Positions 1 through 12,130 of a DNA stretch of 64,000 nt are shown here, piece after piece; position 1 is the first letter of the stretch; each line of letters opens with the position of its first letter. The translations under genes and the position numbers were made by a program. The DNA is from Campylorhamphus procurvoides (Eukaryota; Chordata; Aves; Passeriformes; Dendrocolaptidae): positions 962,914 through 1,026,913 of the forward strand of contig WBMV01008303.1 of assembly GCA_013396655.1 (NCBI GenBank). The letters run 5' to 3'. The notes beneath the pieces were generated by a model. That model made no database searches, was not told the DNA's origin, and saw only the letters and a list, made by a program, of their open reading frames with translations.

Positions 1-1999
1 CTAGCTGGGAAAGGTAGGTCAGGCCAAGGCAAAGCAGCAGGGCACAGGCAGGCAGTACACATGGCAGAGCCAGCAGCACATAATGCAGCCCCAATGCCCT
101 GCCAGCACCAGCAAACCAGGCAGCAAAGGCTCCTCAAAGAGAAGACTGAAACCTCCACAGTCCCCTCCCTCTCTCCATTGCTCCCTGAGCAGCCCAGCAT
201 CCTGAGCTGATGTGCTCCAGCACAAGCTGCTAATCAGGGCACAGCACGAGCAGGGACCAGCAGGCCCTGGGCCCCACCACTTTTTTTCCCAGCAGGAGCT
301 GAATGCTAGCATTTCCCCTGAATTAAAAAAAAACCCCACAACCCTAACCAAAAAAACAGCATCTCTGTTTCACATGAACTGGGGAGAAAAGGCTTCAAAG
401 GTTTCCAAAAAAACAGAAGCAGAAGGTTAAAGGGAATGCAGTTTCCAAGGGAAGAAGAGTTATCCCCAGGGTCTGAGTGGTCCTGCCACCCTCTCCTCCA
501 TGCTTCATTCCATGGCCCCAGATTGCACTGCAGCATCACAACAACTCTCTGTCTACACCAGCTCCTCTGCCCATACACCCCCAGTTCAGCCCCATCCCAG
601 GACACCTCTGCCACCCACATCCCTGCTCTGCCATGCTGTGGGCACTCTGCTCCTCTTTCCTGACTCTCCCTTGGCCCTGCTTCCAGAGAAGACTAAAAAG
701 GACAGTGCTTTCAGAGCCCCTGAGCTTGTTAAGTTATTCCGCTCTGTGACGCCAAGTGGAACAGAGTCACTGAACTTTACTAGAGACACCCAGAGGTGCT
801 GCCAGCCCTGGCAGCTCACACCAGCCCCTCCTGCAGACACCCTCTCTGTTCACACTGGTGGCCACGAGCTCAGGATGCTCCTCTGCTCACAAGTCACTGT
901 CCCCCATGCAGGGGAAGAGGCAGAAGTAATCCACCCACCAGTGACTGTCTTGAGGCAAGCAGGAACCAAACTCCAAGCCAGGATCCTTCCAGCAACATCC
1001 CTGTCCAAACCCTCTCCAATCCCTTCAAGCCCCCATATCTTCATGCTGTCCTTGCCTTCAACCTCATGTGCCAAACGACACAAAATATTCTGCAATTCTT
1101 CTCACAGCAATCGATTCCAATGCTGCTGAAGATGGTTTCTCCATGCCTAATGGGCCAGGATAAAGTCTGTCCTTACGCTCCCCTTTCTCCTGCCCTGGTC
1201 TCTGCCTCTGCAGCACAAAGATCGCCCTCTGCTCACGGCCAGGAGATTGTAACTCTGTTGGAAAAGCCTGCTCTATAACCCCTCAGCCTCCAATCTACAT
1301 GGACAAGAGCTACAAAAGCAATTTACCATCTCATTTCAGGATTCTGCCAGCAGCTACAACATGGAAATGAGGGAGGCTGCTCTCTGCTGCAGCCTTTAAA
1401 TACTTTGACTCACTTTGGTCAGGCTTGACATTGCTGCCAGCGCCACATTGCCCTTACCTGAAGCACCCTGACACCCACAAGGATGGATTTCTGAGGGTTT
1501 GGTACCTGGGGTAGGATTTTTACAAGATTCCCATATGGGTAATGAATATCTTGAGCACAGGAGGCTGGAACGCCCATCACCCACCCAATAATCCTACCTT
1601 ATTGGGTCCCTACCTCATTGTGCCTCTGACCGTGGCTCCTTCCTGCAGTGCTATACCAGCTAGAAACTGTCCTTTTGGTCTTCTTGGTCATCCCTCATTG
1701 CTGCTAAATTCCCATCCTGTCTCTTTCCTCTCCTGACCTTGTCCAGCTCTCCCCGAAACATCAAGGAGACAGAATCATTGTACCAGCTCTTGATTTTGGG
1801 AGACAGCGAGTGATGGCCCCAAAGCATTCAAAACAGAGGGCACAGCACAGGAAAGGAAGGGAACTGGAGTCAGGCTAAATAAGGGGTGCACCCTTCCAAA
1901 CAGCCCCTCCTGGCACAGGCTGCCCCCCAGCAGTGGCTGTCCCCTCTCAGAGCTCTGGAACCAGGGGGTATAGATCAGGGCTGCTGAATGTCCCCATGA
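1..1999. other. non-coding DNA, no gene recognised
   Basis: The sequence is moderately GC-rich and CpG-poor, with many CCC, CAGC and CTCC runs. These runs deplete stop codons and create long chance frames, including the longest in the window (500-1129, plus). Its translation is Ser/Pro/Thr-rich and shows no domain. Other frames overlap it on both strands and no convincing splice-site pair brackets it. I see no repeat family here. Confidence 0.6.
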
Positions 2000-2300
2000 A
2001 AGTGAGCAGAAATCAATGATGTGCCATTCGAGCCCTTGAGATAATCCTATCTAATCAAACAGACCCAGAGAAAACAGCATCTTATGGGCCATAAAACACC
2101 AGAGGCTTATTCCCCTCATAAATACTGAGCTGACACCACCACTGCTACAGCCCCTTTGGCTCTTCCTTCCTCCTCTCCCATCCTTCCACTTGAACGCTCG
2201 GCTGCTGACAGCTCCTAATAACTTGGACTCCGATGCGGTCCCTGACTGCCTAATCAGGGTTACATTAATGAAGCGGTTATCTCATCCAGCCTGACCCCAA
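2000..2300. promoter_or_regulatory. candidate regulatory patch with homeodomain-type motifs
   Basis: Short AT-rich factor-like motifs cluster here within GC-richer DNA. They include GATAATC and CTAATCAAA near 2038-2059, a Cdx/Hox-like CCATAAA at 2089-2095, CATAAATAC near 2117, TAATCA at 2251-2256 and ATTAAT at 2264-2269. There is also a local group of CpGs around 2196-2275. No repeat signature or open frame accounts for the patch. Such clusters are common in conserved vertebrate enhancers, but conservation cannot be seen from one genome, so this is only a candidate. Confidence 0.22.
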
Positions 2301-5300
2301 AACATCCTCCACAGAGCAGTGCCCGTGCCCAGCACACCAGGGAAACAGGTACTTTTGGCAGCAGCCCTTGGCTGGTGGGGTCTGACTCCACAGCACGCAG
2401 CACACCCCAGGCAGCCCAGGAGAAATCCTGGCTCTGCTAAACCCACAGCAGAGCAGCCCAATGTTTCAGCCTCATTTCAACACTCAGGGTCATAACAGCA
2501 GCCTGTCCCCTGTCCCCATCCCTGCTGCCACCAAGCCTCCCTCTCCCAGGGCTGGCAGGAGTTACCCAGGCACAGCACCATAGCAAGGGAGTCTCCTCAC
2601 GCCTTCTAGTTCAGGGTGAGGACAAAGCACACCTGAGACTTGTGAACATGGTGAGCATCAGGAGTTTTAGCTGGACCCTTCACAGGATATTTGGCCCTTT
2701 TTCTCTGACACTTCCCTGCTGCCACCCAGCATAACTGAGGTCACCTGCCACTACCTGCAACACCGGTGATGCAGATCACAGGGAGCTGCTGAGTTCCAGG
2801 ACACTTCTGCAGACAAGCTCACTAAGGAAGGTGACATGTTCTGGAGATGAAGGAACACTGATGATCCTCTCACCTGTGGGCACGGATGTTGCTCACCAGA
2901 GACACAGCAGCTCAGGAGCTGCCCCAAACCCATCCTTCCTCTATTTTGCCTAAGGAGAGGACTACTGTTAGGACCGTACCCACGAAGACTCCTCTGGGAT
3001 GTTACTCTGCCTGAAACAGCCCCCCTAAAGGGTTTAGTCTTGTTCCTTGACCAGTTTTGGCTTCCACATTCCCAGCAGCCTCCCAATGGGCCTAGTGTTC
3101 ACTATGACAAAAGCTCTCCATACTAAGGAGGAATCCATTTGCTTCCCTGAAAAGCAGGATGCAGCACGCAGATGGGAGAGGTTTTGGGGACCTTTCCCTC
3201 TTCTTTCAGGATAATGGAGTTTACCATGGCTCCCCCCACACTGCCAGCCTCCCCAGCATCCCTTGTGTCTCCGGGGGATGCAGCAGAGCCCTTTCTCCCT
3301 CTCTCCCCTCCCCTCCAACAGGGCAAGGAGGGTGGGAATAGCAAAGCCAAGGGGAAAAACAAAACAACAAAGCACCGTATAATCTGTACATTTCACCATT
3401 TGGCAGAGGGGATTTTTTAATCATTTAATAGTTTTAATCCTTTATCAGATGCTCATCTAAGAGGATTTTGCTGCACATACAAGATTTGGTACAAATTCAT
3501 TTGCAGTAAATATACTCATTTAGCAAGTTTATTTCCTGCCCAGGCACCGAATGAGGTAAGTTGGCTGCTACTTGGCAAAGGTGGTGAGACCTTGCTGGAA
3601 ACTCCTCTGCGCTGTATTTCTCCTGGTTTCTGCAAGCCAGCATCTCAGCTACTGGAGAAAAATGACACTGGGCACCCTCAAAGCGCGAGGTCCCCACAGA
3701 GAGTGGGACACACCTTTGGACAGCACCAGCCCCACACCCCAGGCACGAGGGCACCTTCTCCCACTAATGTGCAGATGCCCACCCTGCCCTGCCAACTCAG
3801 TACCACTGCAGTCTTGCTGGCTCTTTCTACACCAGTAACCAAAGGGGACCACAGCACTGCCCCACCACCACCCACAGCAGAGCAGATAGGCATGGCCCAG
3901 ACTCCCCAGGGTATTTTGGCAGAGAGACAGCCCAGGTGAGGTTAGTTTCTTTGGGGGAAATGGCACACAAGCTACAAGGACATGAGCCATGCCATGCCAC
4001 TTGTTTTCAGAGCTAGGGAACGGGCATGAGCTTATTTTACTTACTAGGAAAGATAAATGTCTAGTGCAAACCCATAGGTTTGAGGTTGAGAAGCAGGCTG
4101 GCAGGACAGGCTGCTGCAGCTGGAGACAGAGAGAGGTTGCAGCCCAGAGGAGATGGGTTTTGTTCAGTCCTGCTGCATTAATGACCCAACCACCTCTTGG
4201 GATGATCGGTCAAGGCCAGCAGAGCCCTACTCATGGTGCCAGGTGACTGCAACATACCTTGTGAAGGGCTGTGAGGGACACCCAAAAGCACAGCTGAGCC
4301 ACAACTGCCCCCCTCAGAGTCCCTCCATGCAGCTGAAATCTCCAATTAGAAGATCTTTTGGGGGGAGGAAATAGGAATGAACAGTACAGTGAATTTACAT
4401 TTTTCTGAGGCTCTGCTAATTTAAAAGTGGCCAGGAGATATTATCTATAAGGCCGATGTGCTCTGTATGCATGCAAGGCAACTGCTGAGGCACTGCAAAG
4501 GTTTTTCAACTGGAACACAATTCATAGCATATAACGATACTTCTTTAGATGGCTTAAAGTTAAAGCAAGAGCCTGCTGCAGGGCTGATCATTTCTCATGT
4601 TTTTGTGTGCTTCAGTTTCTTTGTGTGTTTGCTTTTGGCTAAATACTTAGAAATACCCTGTAGGAACTGAAGCTGGATCCCCAAATGCCAACTCCACGAT
4701 TAACCTGTGGGTTGTTCCACTGCCAGCCTCTCTCCTCTCATCTCACAACCTCTGATCTTCATCTAGAGAAAAGAATGAAAAGTTTCTGCTTCCCCACAGC
4801 TGTCAGGGAATGCACAAATCCCTCTTATCTATCTTTAAGGCCAGTACAAAGGCCCCATTTAAAAGGAAAGGGCTCACAGTATTTCCCTGCCACTTCATAC
4901 CCTCTTAAGGCAAAACCCAAGAGCCACGTTTTTGTGTTTGCAGCGCAGGGAAGGGCACAAGCAGCACTGATGACAGCACAGCGCTGTTCTTCCTGGGTTG
5001 TAACATCTTACCACCCAAGGATCTTGACCAGACAAGGAGGAAGAACCTGGAGATGAAGGGGTTGTCTTCACCTCTGTGGGGAAGCCAAGAAACCAAACCA
5101 TGCTGATGCATGGCTTTTGGATGCAAGGTCTGATTAAAATACAGGAGTGAGCTTAGTTGGATTTACACCAGAAGCTTCCAGCCAGCAAGCTACCTTCCTT
5201 TCTCTGGGACACCCCTGATGCATGGTCAGCTTTTTAGACAAATGTCAAAGTAGCTTTTTGGCTCCCCAGTATATAATTCCTGCTGCAAGCACTGTGGGGC

Positions 5301-5890
5301 AGAGAGCACACCTCCCTGGGCAAGCAGAGCGCACCACATGTGCTGCAACCAGGCATAAATTCTACTGGAGCATAAATAAGTCATAAAAATATTGTGCCCA
5401 GTTCAAGCCATGGTTAATTCAAACAAGCCCACTAGTTTTTGACAGCTTGGTTTGAATGCTCTGGTGCTTGAAATGCAAAATATAACATAGCCCATTACCT
5501 TGTGTCTGCAGAGAATTATATCTTGTTTTTTGTAGTTTATTCAGCAAATCCAATAGACTGATCCTATCCTATTCCCTCTGCCTTTAAGACAATCCAAGAA
5601 TCTATTTACTTTCCTCTTTCCACATGGATGGCAGCAGTGATAGGTGCTTTGGGAGAGAGAGTGCCCACTAACATTTATTTATGGTCCAGCAGTGGCTGCA
5701 GCGTGTGAGTGCTGCCTTTGTGCACAGCAAGAGACACTCCCTGCCCCATGTCCTTGTGGTTCATAACAGTCCCTTAGCTTTATTTTTTGGAATAACAAGA
5801 GCCTAAGAAAAGAATTCTTGGTGTAAATTGCCTTCTGCACCTGTCCAGAGTACTTTGTGTCGGCCCTTCCAAAGCCCAGGCACCAACCCA
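2301..5890. other. non-coding DNA, no gene recognised
   Basis: I see unremarkable unique-looking sequence, with AT-rich stretches near 3420-3540 and 5360-5620. The overlapping frames at 3034-3399 and 3592-3990 on both strands are short, mutually overlapping and low in complexity. No transposon, RNA gene or simple repeat longer than about 10 bases stands out. Confidence 0.55.
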
Positions 5891-5894
5891 GCCT

Positions 5895-5965
5895 GCACCC
5901 CATTTTGTAGGTAACCAATCTATGGCATGGAAAGGTGAAGGGCTTCAGGCCTGGCAAGCAGAATG
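5895..5965 (-). repeat. MIR-like SINE fragment (ancient)
   Basis: Read on the minus strand, this resembles the 3' half of the amniote MIR SINE. On the plus strand it follows the usual inverted order: a CATTTT-GTAG block, then GGCATGGAAAGGTGAAGGGCTT, corresponding to the MIR segment from the 'cattttacagatgagg' side through 'gaggttaagtgactt'. The match is short and diverged, and no flanking duplications are seen. It could be coincidence. Confidence 0.3.
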
Positions 5966-6022
5966 AGTCTTTAGCACAAGGCCAGCAACATTTTGGGTCT
6001 CAGGATCTGCATCTGGCAGCAA

Positions 6023-6171
6023 TGACCATGAGATCAGCTCAGTTGGTTAGAATATGGTGCTATTGACACCAGGGTTGCAGGTTCAATCTCCATATGGGCC
6101 ATTCACTTAAGAGCTGCACTCTGTGATCCATGTGGGTCCCTTCCAAATTGAAGTATTTTGTGAAATCTATG
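6023..6171 (+). mobile_element. tRNA-Ile-derived SINE with CR1-like tail (TguSINE1-type)
   Basis: The 5' part is tRNA-like. It carries an A-box-like AGCTCAGTTGGTTAGAATA at 6036-6054, an anticodon-arm region around 6058-6070, and a B-box-like GGTTCAATCTC at 6080-6090 followed by CATATGGGCCA closing the acceptor stem. The tail, from about 6101 to 6171, has TGGGTCCCTTCCAA and a degenerate TATTTTGTGAAATCTATGA end, which matches the CR1 3' terminus. A tRNA-Ile head joined to a CR1 tail is the known architecture of TguSINE1 of songbirds, which is mobilised in trans by CR1 reverse transcriptase. The copy is full length or nearly so but diverged: the anticodon reads ATT instead of AAT, so it is not a working tRNA gene. 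It lies forward on the plus strand and has no obvious target-site duplication. This is the best single indicator of the host group. Confidence 0.85.
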
Positions 6172-7129
6172 AAGAAGCTGCCCCTGGAACTTGTGTCAGA
6201 ATCACAACTAAGGCAACGTTCTGCTCTTTCACAAAGCCAAACATCAAACCGCTCAAAGGGCCAAACAATCCTCAACTACTGGGATCTCTTTAATCCATAG
6301 CTAGATCCAGATCAAAATTTAGCAAACAGCTGCTGCTTGGTACAACAGACAGACCAAGCACCAGCCCAGGATGCAGCCCTGCTCATATTTCTGCAGCTTC
6401 AGAAGAGGGACTCAAAAATCTGCAGTTTAGGGCTTTTAACTCCCTACATAGATATATCTGATGCATTCAGGTACCAGAGCGTATGTGCCACCTCCAGGGA
6501 ATTTATTTCCCCCCTATTTGCCAAGATAAACAGCATACCAAGCATGAAGGGGGGGAGGAGACAAGGCTGATTTAAGTGATTTCACTTTGCGATTCTCTGT
6601 GTTCTTTTTAAGTCGCTTATCCATTTCAGTGCTCAATATTCGGCTCTTTCCCTAATTAGAAAATCGCTAATCTGCTCTGAAAAATGTAAAAGTGAGTCTT
6701 GCTTACGTGCATTGCTTGGAATATGCAAGTGTGTTGGGTTTTGTGTTGCCTTCAACCTCTTTTTAAAAGGCTTCTGGTGTCTCCAGCTGGCATCACTTGC
6801 TCTTGTTGATCCCTCTCCCATCCACATTGGACTCCTGTGCGCACAGCAGTGCTATGCATACCTAGGGCCTCCAAGAAATTATTTCTGCTCTATTCCCAGC
6901 ACACACATTAAGTCTTTGGCACCCCCTTAAGTAACATCCTCAACCCTTTCTTTGCATGGGCAGCACCTCTCAACCAGAACAGGACCACCTCTCTGTACCA
7001 CATTGAAACACCAGCTGCCCACGAACCCTGGGAAGGGACAAAGGAGAGATCTGAAGGTGAAAGCTCAAGAACTGTGAATTTTCAAATCAGACCAGGGGAC
7101 TGCTGAAAGGTTCAACAACAGCACTCAAT
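6172..7129. other. non-coding DNA, no gene recognised
   Basis: The stretch contains a G-run at about 6549-6555 and AT-rich sequence around 6590-6760. The short frames present are not protein-like. No repeat family was recognised. Confidence 0.5.
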
Positions 7130-7690
7130 CACCCTAATGCTACAGCCACAAGACTATACCTGGTGTCAGGGAACACCAAGAGTGGGGCCCCTCTATGCAG
7201 GGGACAAGCCAAGAACCCCAAGGGGACCACAGGGCAGCCCTCACCAATAGGGCACAGTCCCAACAAGTCTGAGGAGGGCCAGGTGGTGACAGGCCCTTGG
7301 ACAGCCCCAGGAAAGGTGAAGTGACAAACCAGGGGCAACGTCCATCCCTGGAGCTCAGGCAAGAGCAAGAGACAGAGCTGTAAAGGTTACCTGCAGTGTA
7401 GGTCCAAAGTCCCTTTGGAGACAAGGGTCAGAGACCAGGATACTGTCACCCCAAGGTCCATCCAGGAGAACGAGACAGAGCTGCAATTCCGAAATGTGGG
7501 TCTGGGGTGCACCCAGGAGGCAGCAGCAAGGACAGTGCTCCAACACAGCTCAGGAAAGCACAGGGACTGAGCTCGAATGAAGCTCCTGAAGCAGGGGGAG
7601 TGGGAATGGGTCCCAGGTGAGACTGATTAAGGCAAGGAGGCTCATTAACACACTGGGGGCCTCCCCCACCCCTCCCCACCCTGTGTGTTG
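7130..7690. repeat. GC-rich block with imperfect internal repetition, unclassified
   Basis: Related phrases recur inside this block. AGAGACAGAGCTGTAA (7370-7385) and CGAGACAGAGCTGCAA (7471-7486) sit about 101 bases apart. Each lies near phrases of the form GGTCCA followed by a 'ccaggag/tggagac' motif (7410-7433, 7454-7470), and GACAAGGGTCAGAGACCAGG resembles both. The neighbouring sequence is rich in AGGGGACC/GGGCCC-type words. This looks like a decayed tandem duplication or part of a dispersed avian repeat such as an old LTR, but I cannot assign it to a family. The frames across it, on the minus strand at 7129-7679, are by-products of its composition. Confidence 0.3.
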
Positions 7691-9940
7691 CTACTGGAGA
7701 TCCCAGCCTGGGTAAGAGCAGTGGAGCCAGGGACAGCTCAATAATTCAGCCTAGTGCAGGAGGGACAGCAGACCAGACCGACAGCTCCCAGCCCAGCACT
7801 GCTCTGTGCATCAGGAATTCAACACCTGCTCTGAGGTATAAATACAATTGTCCTGAAGGCCAGCAGCTGGTGGCCTTAGACAGCAATGTCTAGCCTAGGT
7901 GATCCATCACTACCCTTTTGTGGAAGAAATCCCATTAAGCAGGCACCAGTACAAGCCCAGAGGATGCAGTGTTGGTCCTGAACAGCTCACCCCAAGAAGG
8001 CAGTGCAGAGATCAGGCTCCTCTGCAACAGGTGAGTGCACCTGCAGAACAGAACTGCTCCCCAGGAACAAGCCTGGTCCTCCTGGGCAGAGCTGGCTGCA
8101 CCCCCACCAGAGCACATAACCCTTCCACAAATCCCAGCACTGCTCAGCCAGCAGTTGACATTGTACTAAGAAAAAACAACCCACCCACACGCTGCATAAC
8201 CAACAATCAGGGGAAAAAAGAAATCCGGAGCAGCTGGCCTGCAGTGCTCCGAGCCTCACCTCTAACAAGGCCCCCACCAGCTCAGAGGAACACCTTGGAA
8301 ACCTCCTGGCTAGCTGTGTACTATGCATATTGCCTGTTTGAGGACCATTGTCCTGCCTCTGCCCTAGACAAGAAAGATCTCTTCCTAGGTATCTACACAG
8401 CACAAAAGTGAGATTAAAAATAGGCAGGTACTGCCTTGCCAGGACAGCCGCATGCTGCTCAGCCAGGACAGCCACTCCTCTGCCTGAGCACCTCTCTCCC
8501 AAGTGTTGTGTCTGTCATCTGTCGCACTTGGCTACCTGCACATTAAGATGAGCTACTGCTTGCCCTGCCCCAGCATCCTGCTGTCAGCAGAGGTTCTAGC
8601 ACTGAGCACCCTCAGCTTTTTGTAAATCAGCCTCTTGGTGCTCTCGTACCCAAACCTCGCTCCACGCTGGGAGAGCCATCCTGGTGCCCTTGCTCACACG
8701 TTTCTCCTTCAGCTCTGACCAAGGGCAGCATTGCATCACCTTGCTGTTTTGGGAAGAGCTCTGTGTGTGGCCATGAGGTGCCCATTGCTCACAGGAGCCT
8801 GTTATTGTCATGCCCACTGCTCTGTACCCAGTGTCCCCATTGGCTTGTGGCAGACAGGTGCTGGCTGTGCCTGTCCTACAGGAACAGAACCAAACCAAGA
8901 GGAAGAAAGTGTGTAGCTATAACTAGCAACAGTGCAGCGAAATAACTCCGAGCCTTCACATTATACCATTTTCCAGGGTTGCTATTTGCTCACAAGCCTT
9001 TCACAATCAACCACTTTACTAGGAAGAGTAGTACAACTGAAATGGCAATTAGTCACCCATCATGCCTGTGTTCCCAAAGGATCTCCAGCAACATTTTGGG
9101 AAAAGACTCTGAAAGTTAATCCAAGGCTGACATAAAGGCAACATTGCATTGCAGAGACATGGACAGTTTTCCACAAATCCTCTCCTGCCCAGATTGCTCA
9201 CAGGAGAGGAAGGGAACACAGCTGCTATCATAAACCTTTCCAGCCAAACCGCCCCGCTTCATTATAGTTTGTCACCTGCTCAGGGAAATCACTTGTCACA
9301 AAAATTTTCTTTTCCACTTAATGACTTCAAACTCAATTTGAGGACTGGCTCAGTGGACTGCGGCTGAGGTGCCTTTCAACTGGAGTGTGCACATTCCCTG
9401 GGCACGAGCTGAGGGCTGGAGGGATGGTGGGAACATCTTTCACTTGGGATGCAGAGCTGTCATAAGCTTGGCATAATTAAAGGCCTGACTCAGCAAAGCA
9501 CACCAACCTACTGATTGTAAGCCCACACTTACTGTTTAATAAGGATGAAATCTGTTGAACCAGGGCTGATGACACACTGGCCTAAGTGAGGCTAAGTCAG
9601 GAATTGGGGGTCATGACAAGTGCAGAGCAAGGGAGAAGAAGAGGAAGAGGCCATTCTGTGTGTTCAAACTCAGAGCATTTATACAGCAAAGTACGTGGAC
9701 AGTTGGTGGTGGGGCCAGGATCAGCCCTAAAGTGCAGGATTTGCTCAGCAAAAGGTATTTATTGTCACAGACTGGTATTCTGACCTGTGCAGCACTTCAT
9801 CACTTGTGTTGCCACCACATACTCAGGTTGATACAAGATACCAGCAGTGGGCAGGGCAGGCTAAAGCTCCTAGTAATTTTAACTACACAAAAAATGCAAA
9901 TGCTGCACTTAATAGAAACCACAAATGAAAAAAACATGAA
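7691..9940. other. non-coding DNA, no gene recognised
   Basis: The strand-overlapping frames at 7899-8411 (plus) and 7987-8502 (minus) are about 170 codons each and cover the same bases. Neither shows a recognisable domain, and at most one could be real. I found no splice-site pair or homology that favours either. One octamer motif, ATGCAAAT, lies at 9894-9901. Confidence 0.5.
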
Positions 9941-9944
9941 ACAT

Positions 9945-10075
9945 TGTGCCATGAGGGGAGCTAGGAGAAGAAGGGCTCTGACAAGTTGAGTGTCTTTCCT
10001 ACAGTCACAAGCAAATTTCAGAGCCAGAACTAGAAGTTGGTGCAACTAGCACCCTTCTCTCCACCATAAACTCTT
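9945..10075 (-). repeat. MIR-like SINE fragment (ancient)
   Basis: Read on the minus strand, this follows MIR order. On the plus strand one sees the expected inverted sequence of blocks: a diverged GAGGGGAGC start, GACAAGTTGAGTGTCTTTCC (the 'gttaagtgacttgccc' region), ACAGTCACAAGCAAATTTC ('aggtcacacagcaagt'), then AGAGCCAGAACTAGAAG ('cagagccgggattcgaac'). This is the best of the MIR-like matches in the window. Such copies predate the radiation of birds and are inert. Confidence 0.5.
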
Positions 10076-11360
10076 TTTAACATTCTGTGCTATAAAGACA
10101 AAGTCTCCCCCCTCTAGACCTATTCTAAAATTATTCCTGAACACTAGAATTGCAAAAAAAGGATGAGGAGCAGCTACCTTGGTTGGCCTAGAATGATCTG
10201 TTAAAATTCTGCACGTGAATGCTGTTAAATGCAAGCATAAGGTCCCACATTCCCAGTGAAATCAATAGGCCCCGTGTTACGACAGAGCAGACACAAAATC
10301 ATTGCTAGGACTGAAGCAAAGCCATGATTTATTTATCTAGTTTGCACTGTTCCTAAGTAGCTGCACACAGTATATTAGGTAAACTTAAACATACATCTTG
10401 TTACTTTAGCAGCCCAACGATGGCAATCACACCTCTTCTAAACCCAGAATACCTTCAATAGGCAGCCAGTGGATAGGCTTAAGACTCTCCTCACCAAAGC
10501 ACTTCCTTCCTTGCTGCTGGGACAGCCACCCCATTGCACCCCTGCAGATCCCTGACAGGATGGACAGAGCACGGGGCTGTGCCTAATATCCATGCTCACT
10601 GCCCCGGGTGCCAGGCTGAGGTCAGACCCTGCTCCATTTGGCTCAGCAGCCAGCAGACTGAGCATGTTCTCAGGAGAGAGCAGCTCAAATTAGCACATTA
10701 GCAGAACTGCCAAGAATTGAAAGCCCGATGCAACCAGCTAAACACTTGAGATTTTCTCCAGTGGCTGCTGGAGTAACCCCTGCAGAAGCCACGGATAACA
10801 CAGCATGCCATCTCAGTGACAGGGGCCACGCCTGAAGCTGGCAATCCTGCCCCACAACAGCACAGACCCAGCACTACCCAACAGCATCAGCCCCGCTCCT
10901 GCAAGCAGCCCCATCCTGCACACAAGGTAAAAGAGGTGCTGCATTAATGGAGAGGGCACCAAATCCCGCTCCAGGGTGAGCTGGACCTCAGTGACCCCGT
11001 TCCTTTGCACGCACGGAACAGCCTGCAGCACTGTCTCACCTCTCGTGCCCAGCCTCAGAGGGGTCTCCAGCAGCTACACCCCCACCCATCCTCCTCCTCA
11101 TCTCCACCCCTGCCCAGAAAGCCAGTGAGGATTTAAGAAAAAGAACTAATTTTAAAAACACTTCATCATCAAGAGTTAAAAATACTTTCTTCAGCCGACT
11201 GCAAGGCAAGCAGAGGGGACAGCATCTACTGCAATGTACGGCTGCAATGTGAGATGCCTGTTTTTGAGGAAGATCTGGTGCTCTGGTGGCTTCAACATGT
11301 TCTTCAAAGCCCTGTAACAGAGACTTATTTCAGCTCCTCTCTCCGCAAGGAGCCTTTAAC
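10076..11360. other. non-coding DNA, no gene recognised
   Basis: The composition is mixed, with an AT-rich part around 10300-10420 followed by GC-richer sequence. No repeat, RNA gene or credible exon was seen. Confidence 0.5.
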
Positions 11361-11369
11361 TTACTAGCA

Positions 11370-12130
11370 ACCCCACTACATTAGTTACACAAGCAACCAG
11401 TTCCCGTCTAATTGGTTTATAAGACAGCAGGTCTTCCTTTTTAATGGCTGATTAATTGCCACACTGCCCAATGCAAGGCTGTGATTCACTTGTCTCTGTA
11501 GAAATTCAGCAGGGAAGCCTGAGGCTTCCATGTTTCAAAAGATTGACACCTACAAAAAAGTTGTGATCTAGCCAAAATCAAACCAGCCAGCAGCCTCTCC
11601 CAATAACCTTCCCACCACCTCCACCCTGCAAAAGTCAAGGGAAATAAAAATACTCTCATTTTTAAGGCAAAATTCAATGTTCATCAGGGAGACAAGGCTC
11701 ATTTAGTTTTTAATTTTTCATTTACCTCCAGGTTAAATTCAGGCAGGGAGCCTGATGTTGAAATGGATTGAAACAACTGTTTTAACACAATCCAGCTTCC
11801 TTTCCAAAATTCTTCCGTCTCCCCATCCACTGCCAAGAGAGGGACCAAAGTGGACAAGAATGGGGAGATTAAACAGAAACAAAAGTCGGAGTCAGCACCA
11901 GCCTGGGCTAATGCGGGCACGGCTTTGTCGTTGGCATTTTGCTGTTTGTTGTCTGCAATCCTTTTAAGGTGGCTGCAGCTTGCAGCCAGCATAATCCTGA
12001 TTTTGTAAGGGTTTGGGGTTTTTTCCTCCCCCTTCCTTTTTTCACATTGCCAGCAATTGATTTCATTTAACATTTTCATTCCTCTGCCCGCTGTAAATAA
12101 CCACTTGGCAGTTGAATTTCTCAAGTAGAA
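11370..12130. promoter_or_regulatory. candidate regulatory region
   Basis: Two motif-dense patches occur. The first (about 11375-11470) has ATTAGTTACACAAG, GTCTAATTGG and GGCTGATTAATTGCC. The second (about 11880-12120) combines several CpGs around 11890-11932 with TTTGTCGTTGG, CAGCTTGCAGCC, AGCAATTGATTTCATTTAAC and a CGCTGTAAATAACC word. No transposon signature explains them. The frames crossing here (11699-12181 and 12063-12332, minus) are not protein-like. The region resembles vertebrate developmental enhancers, but conservation has not been tested. Confidence 0.2.

Noticed and set aside
500..1129. Longest plus-strand frame (209 codons)
   Set aside because: Ser/Pro/Thr-rich translation with no domain, overlapped by other frames on both strands in stop-poor CCC/CAGC-rich DNA, with no splice-site support.
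6023..6096. Functional tRNA gene
   Set aside because: Mismatched stems, altered anticodon region and a CR1-like tail identify it as a SINE head, not a working tRNA.
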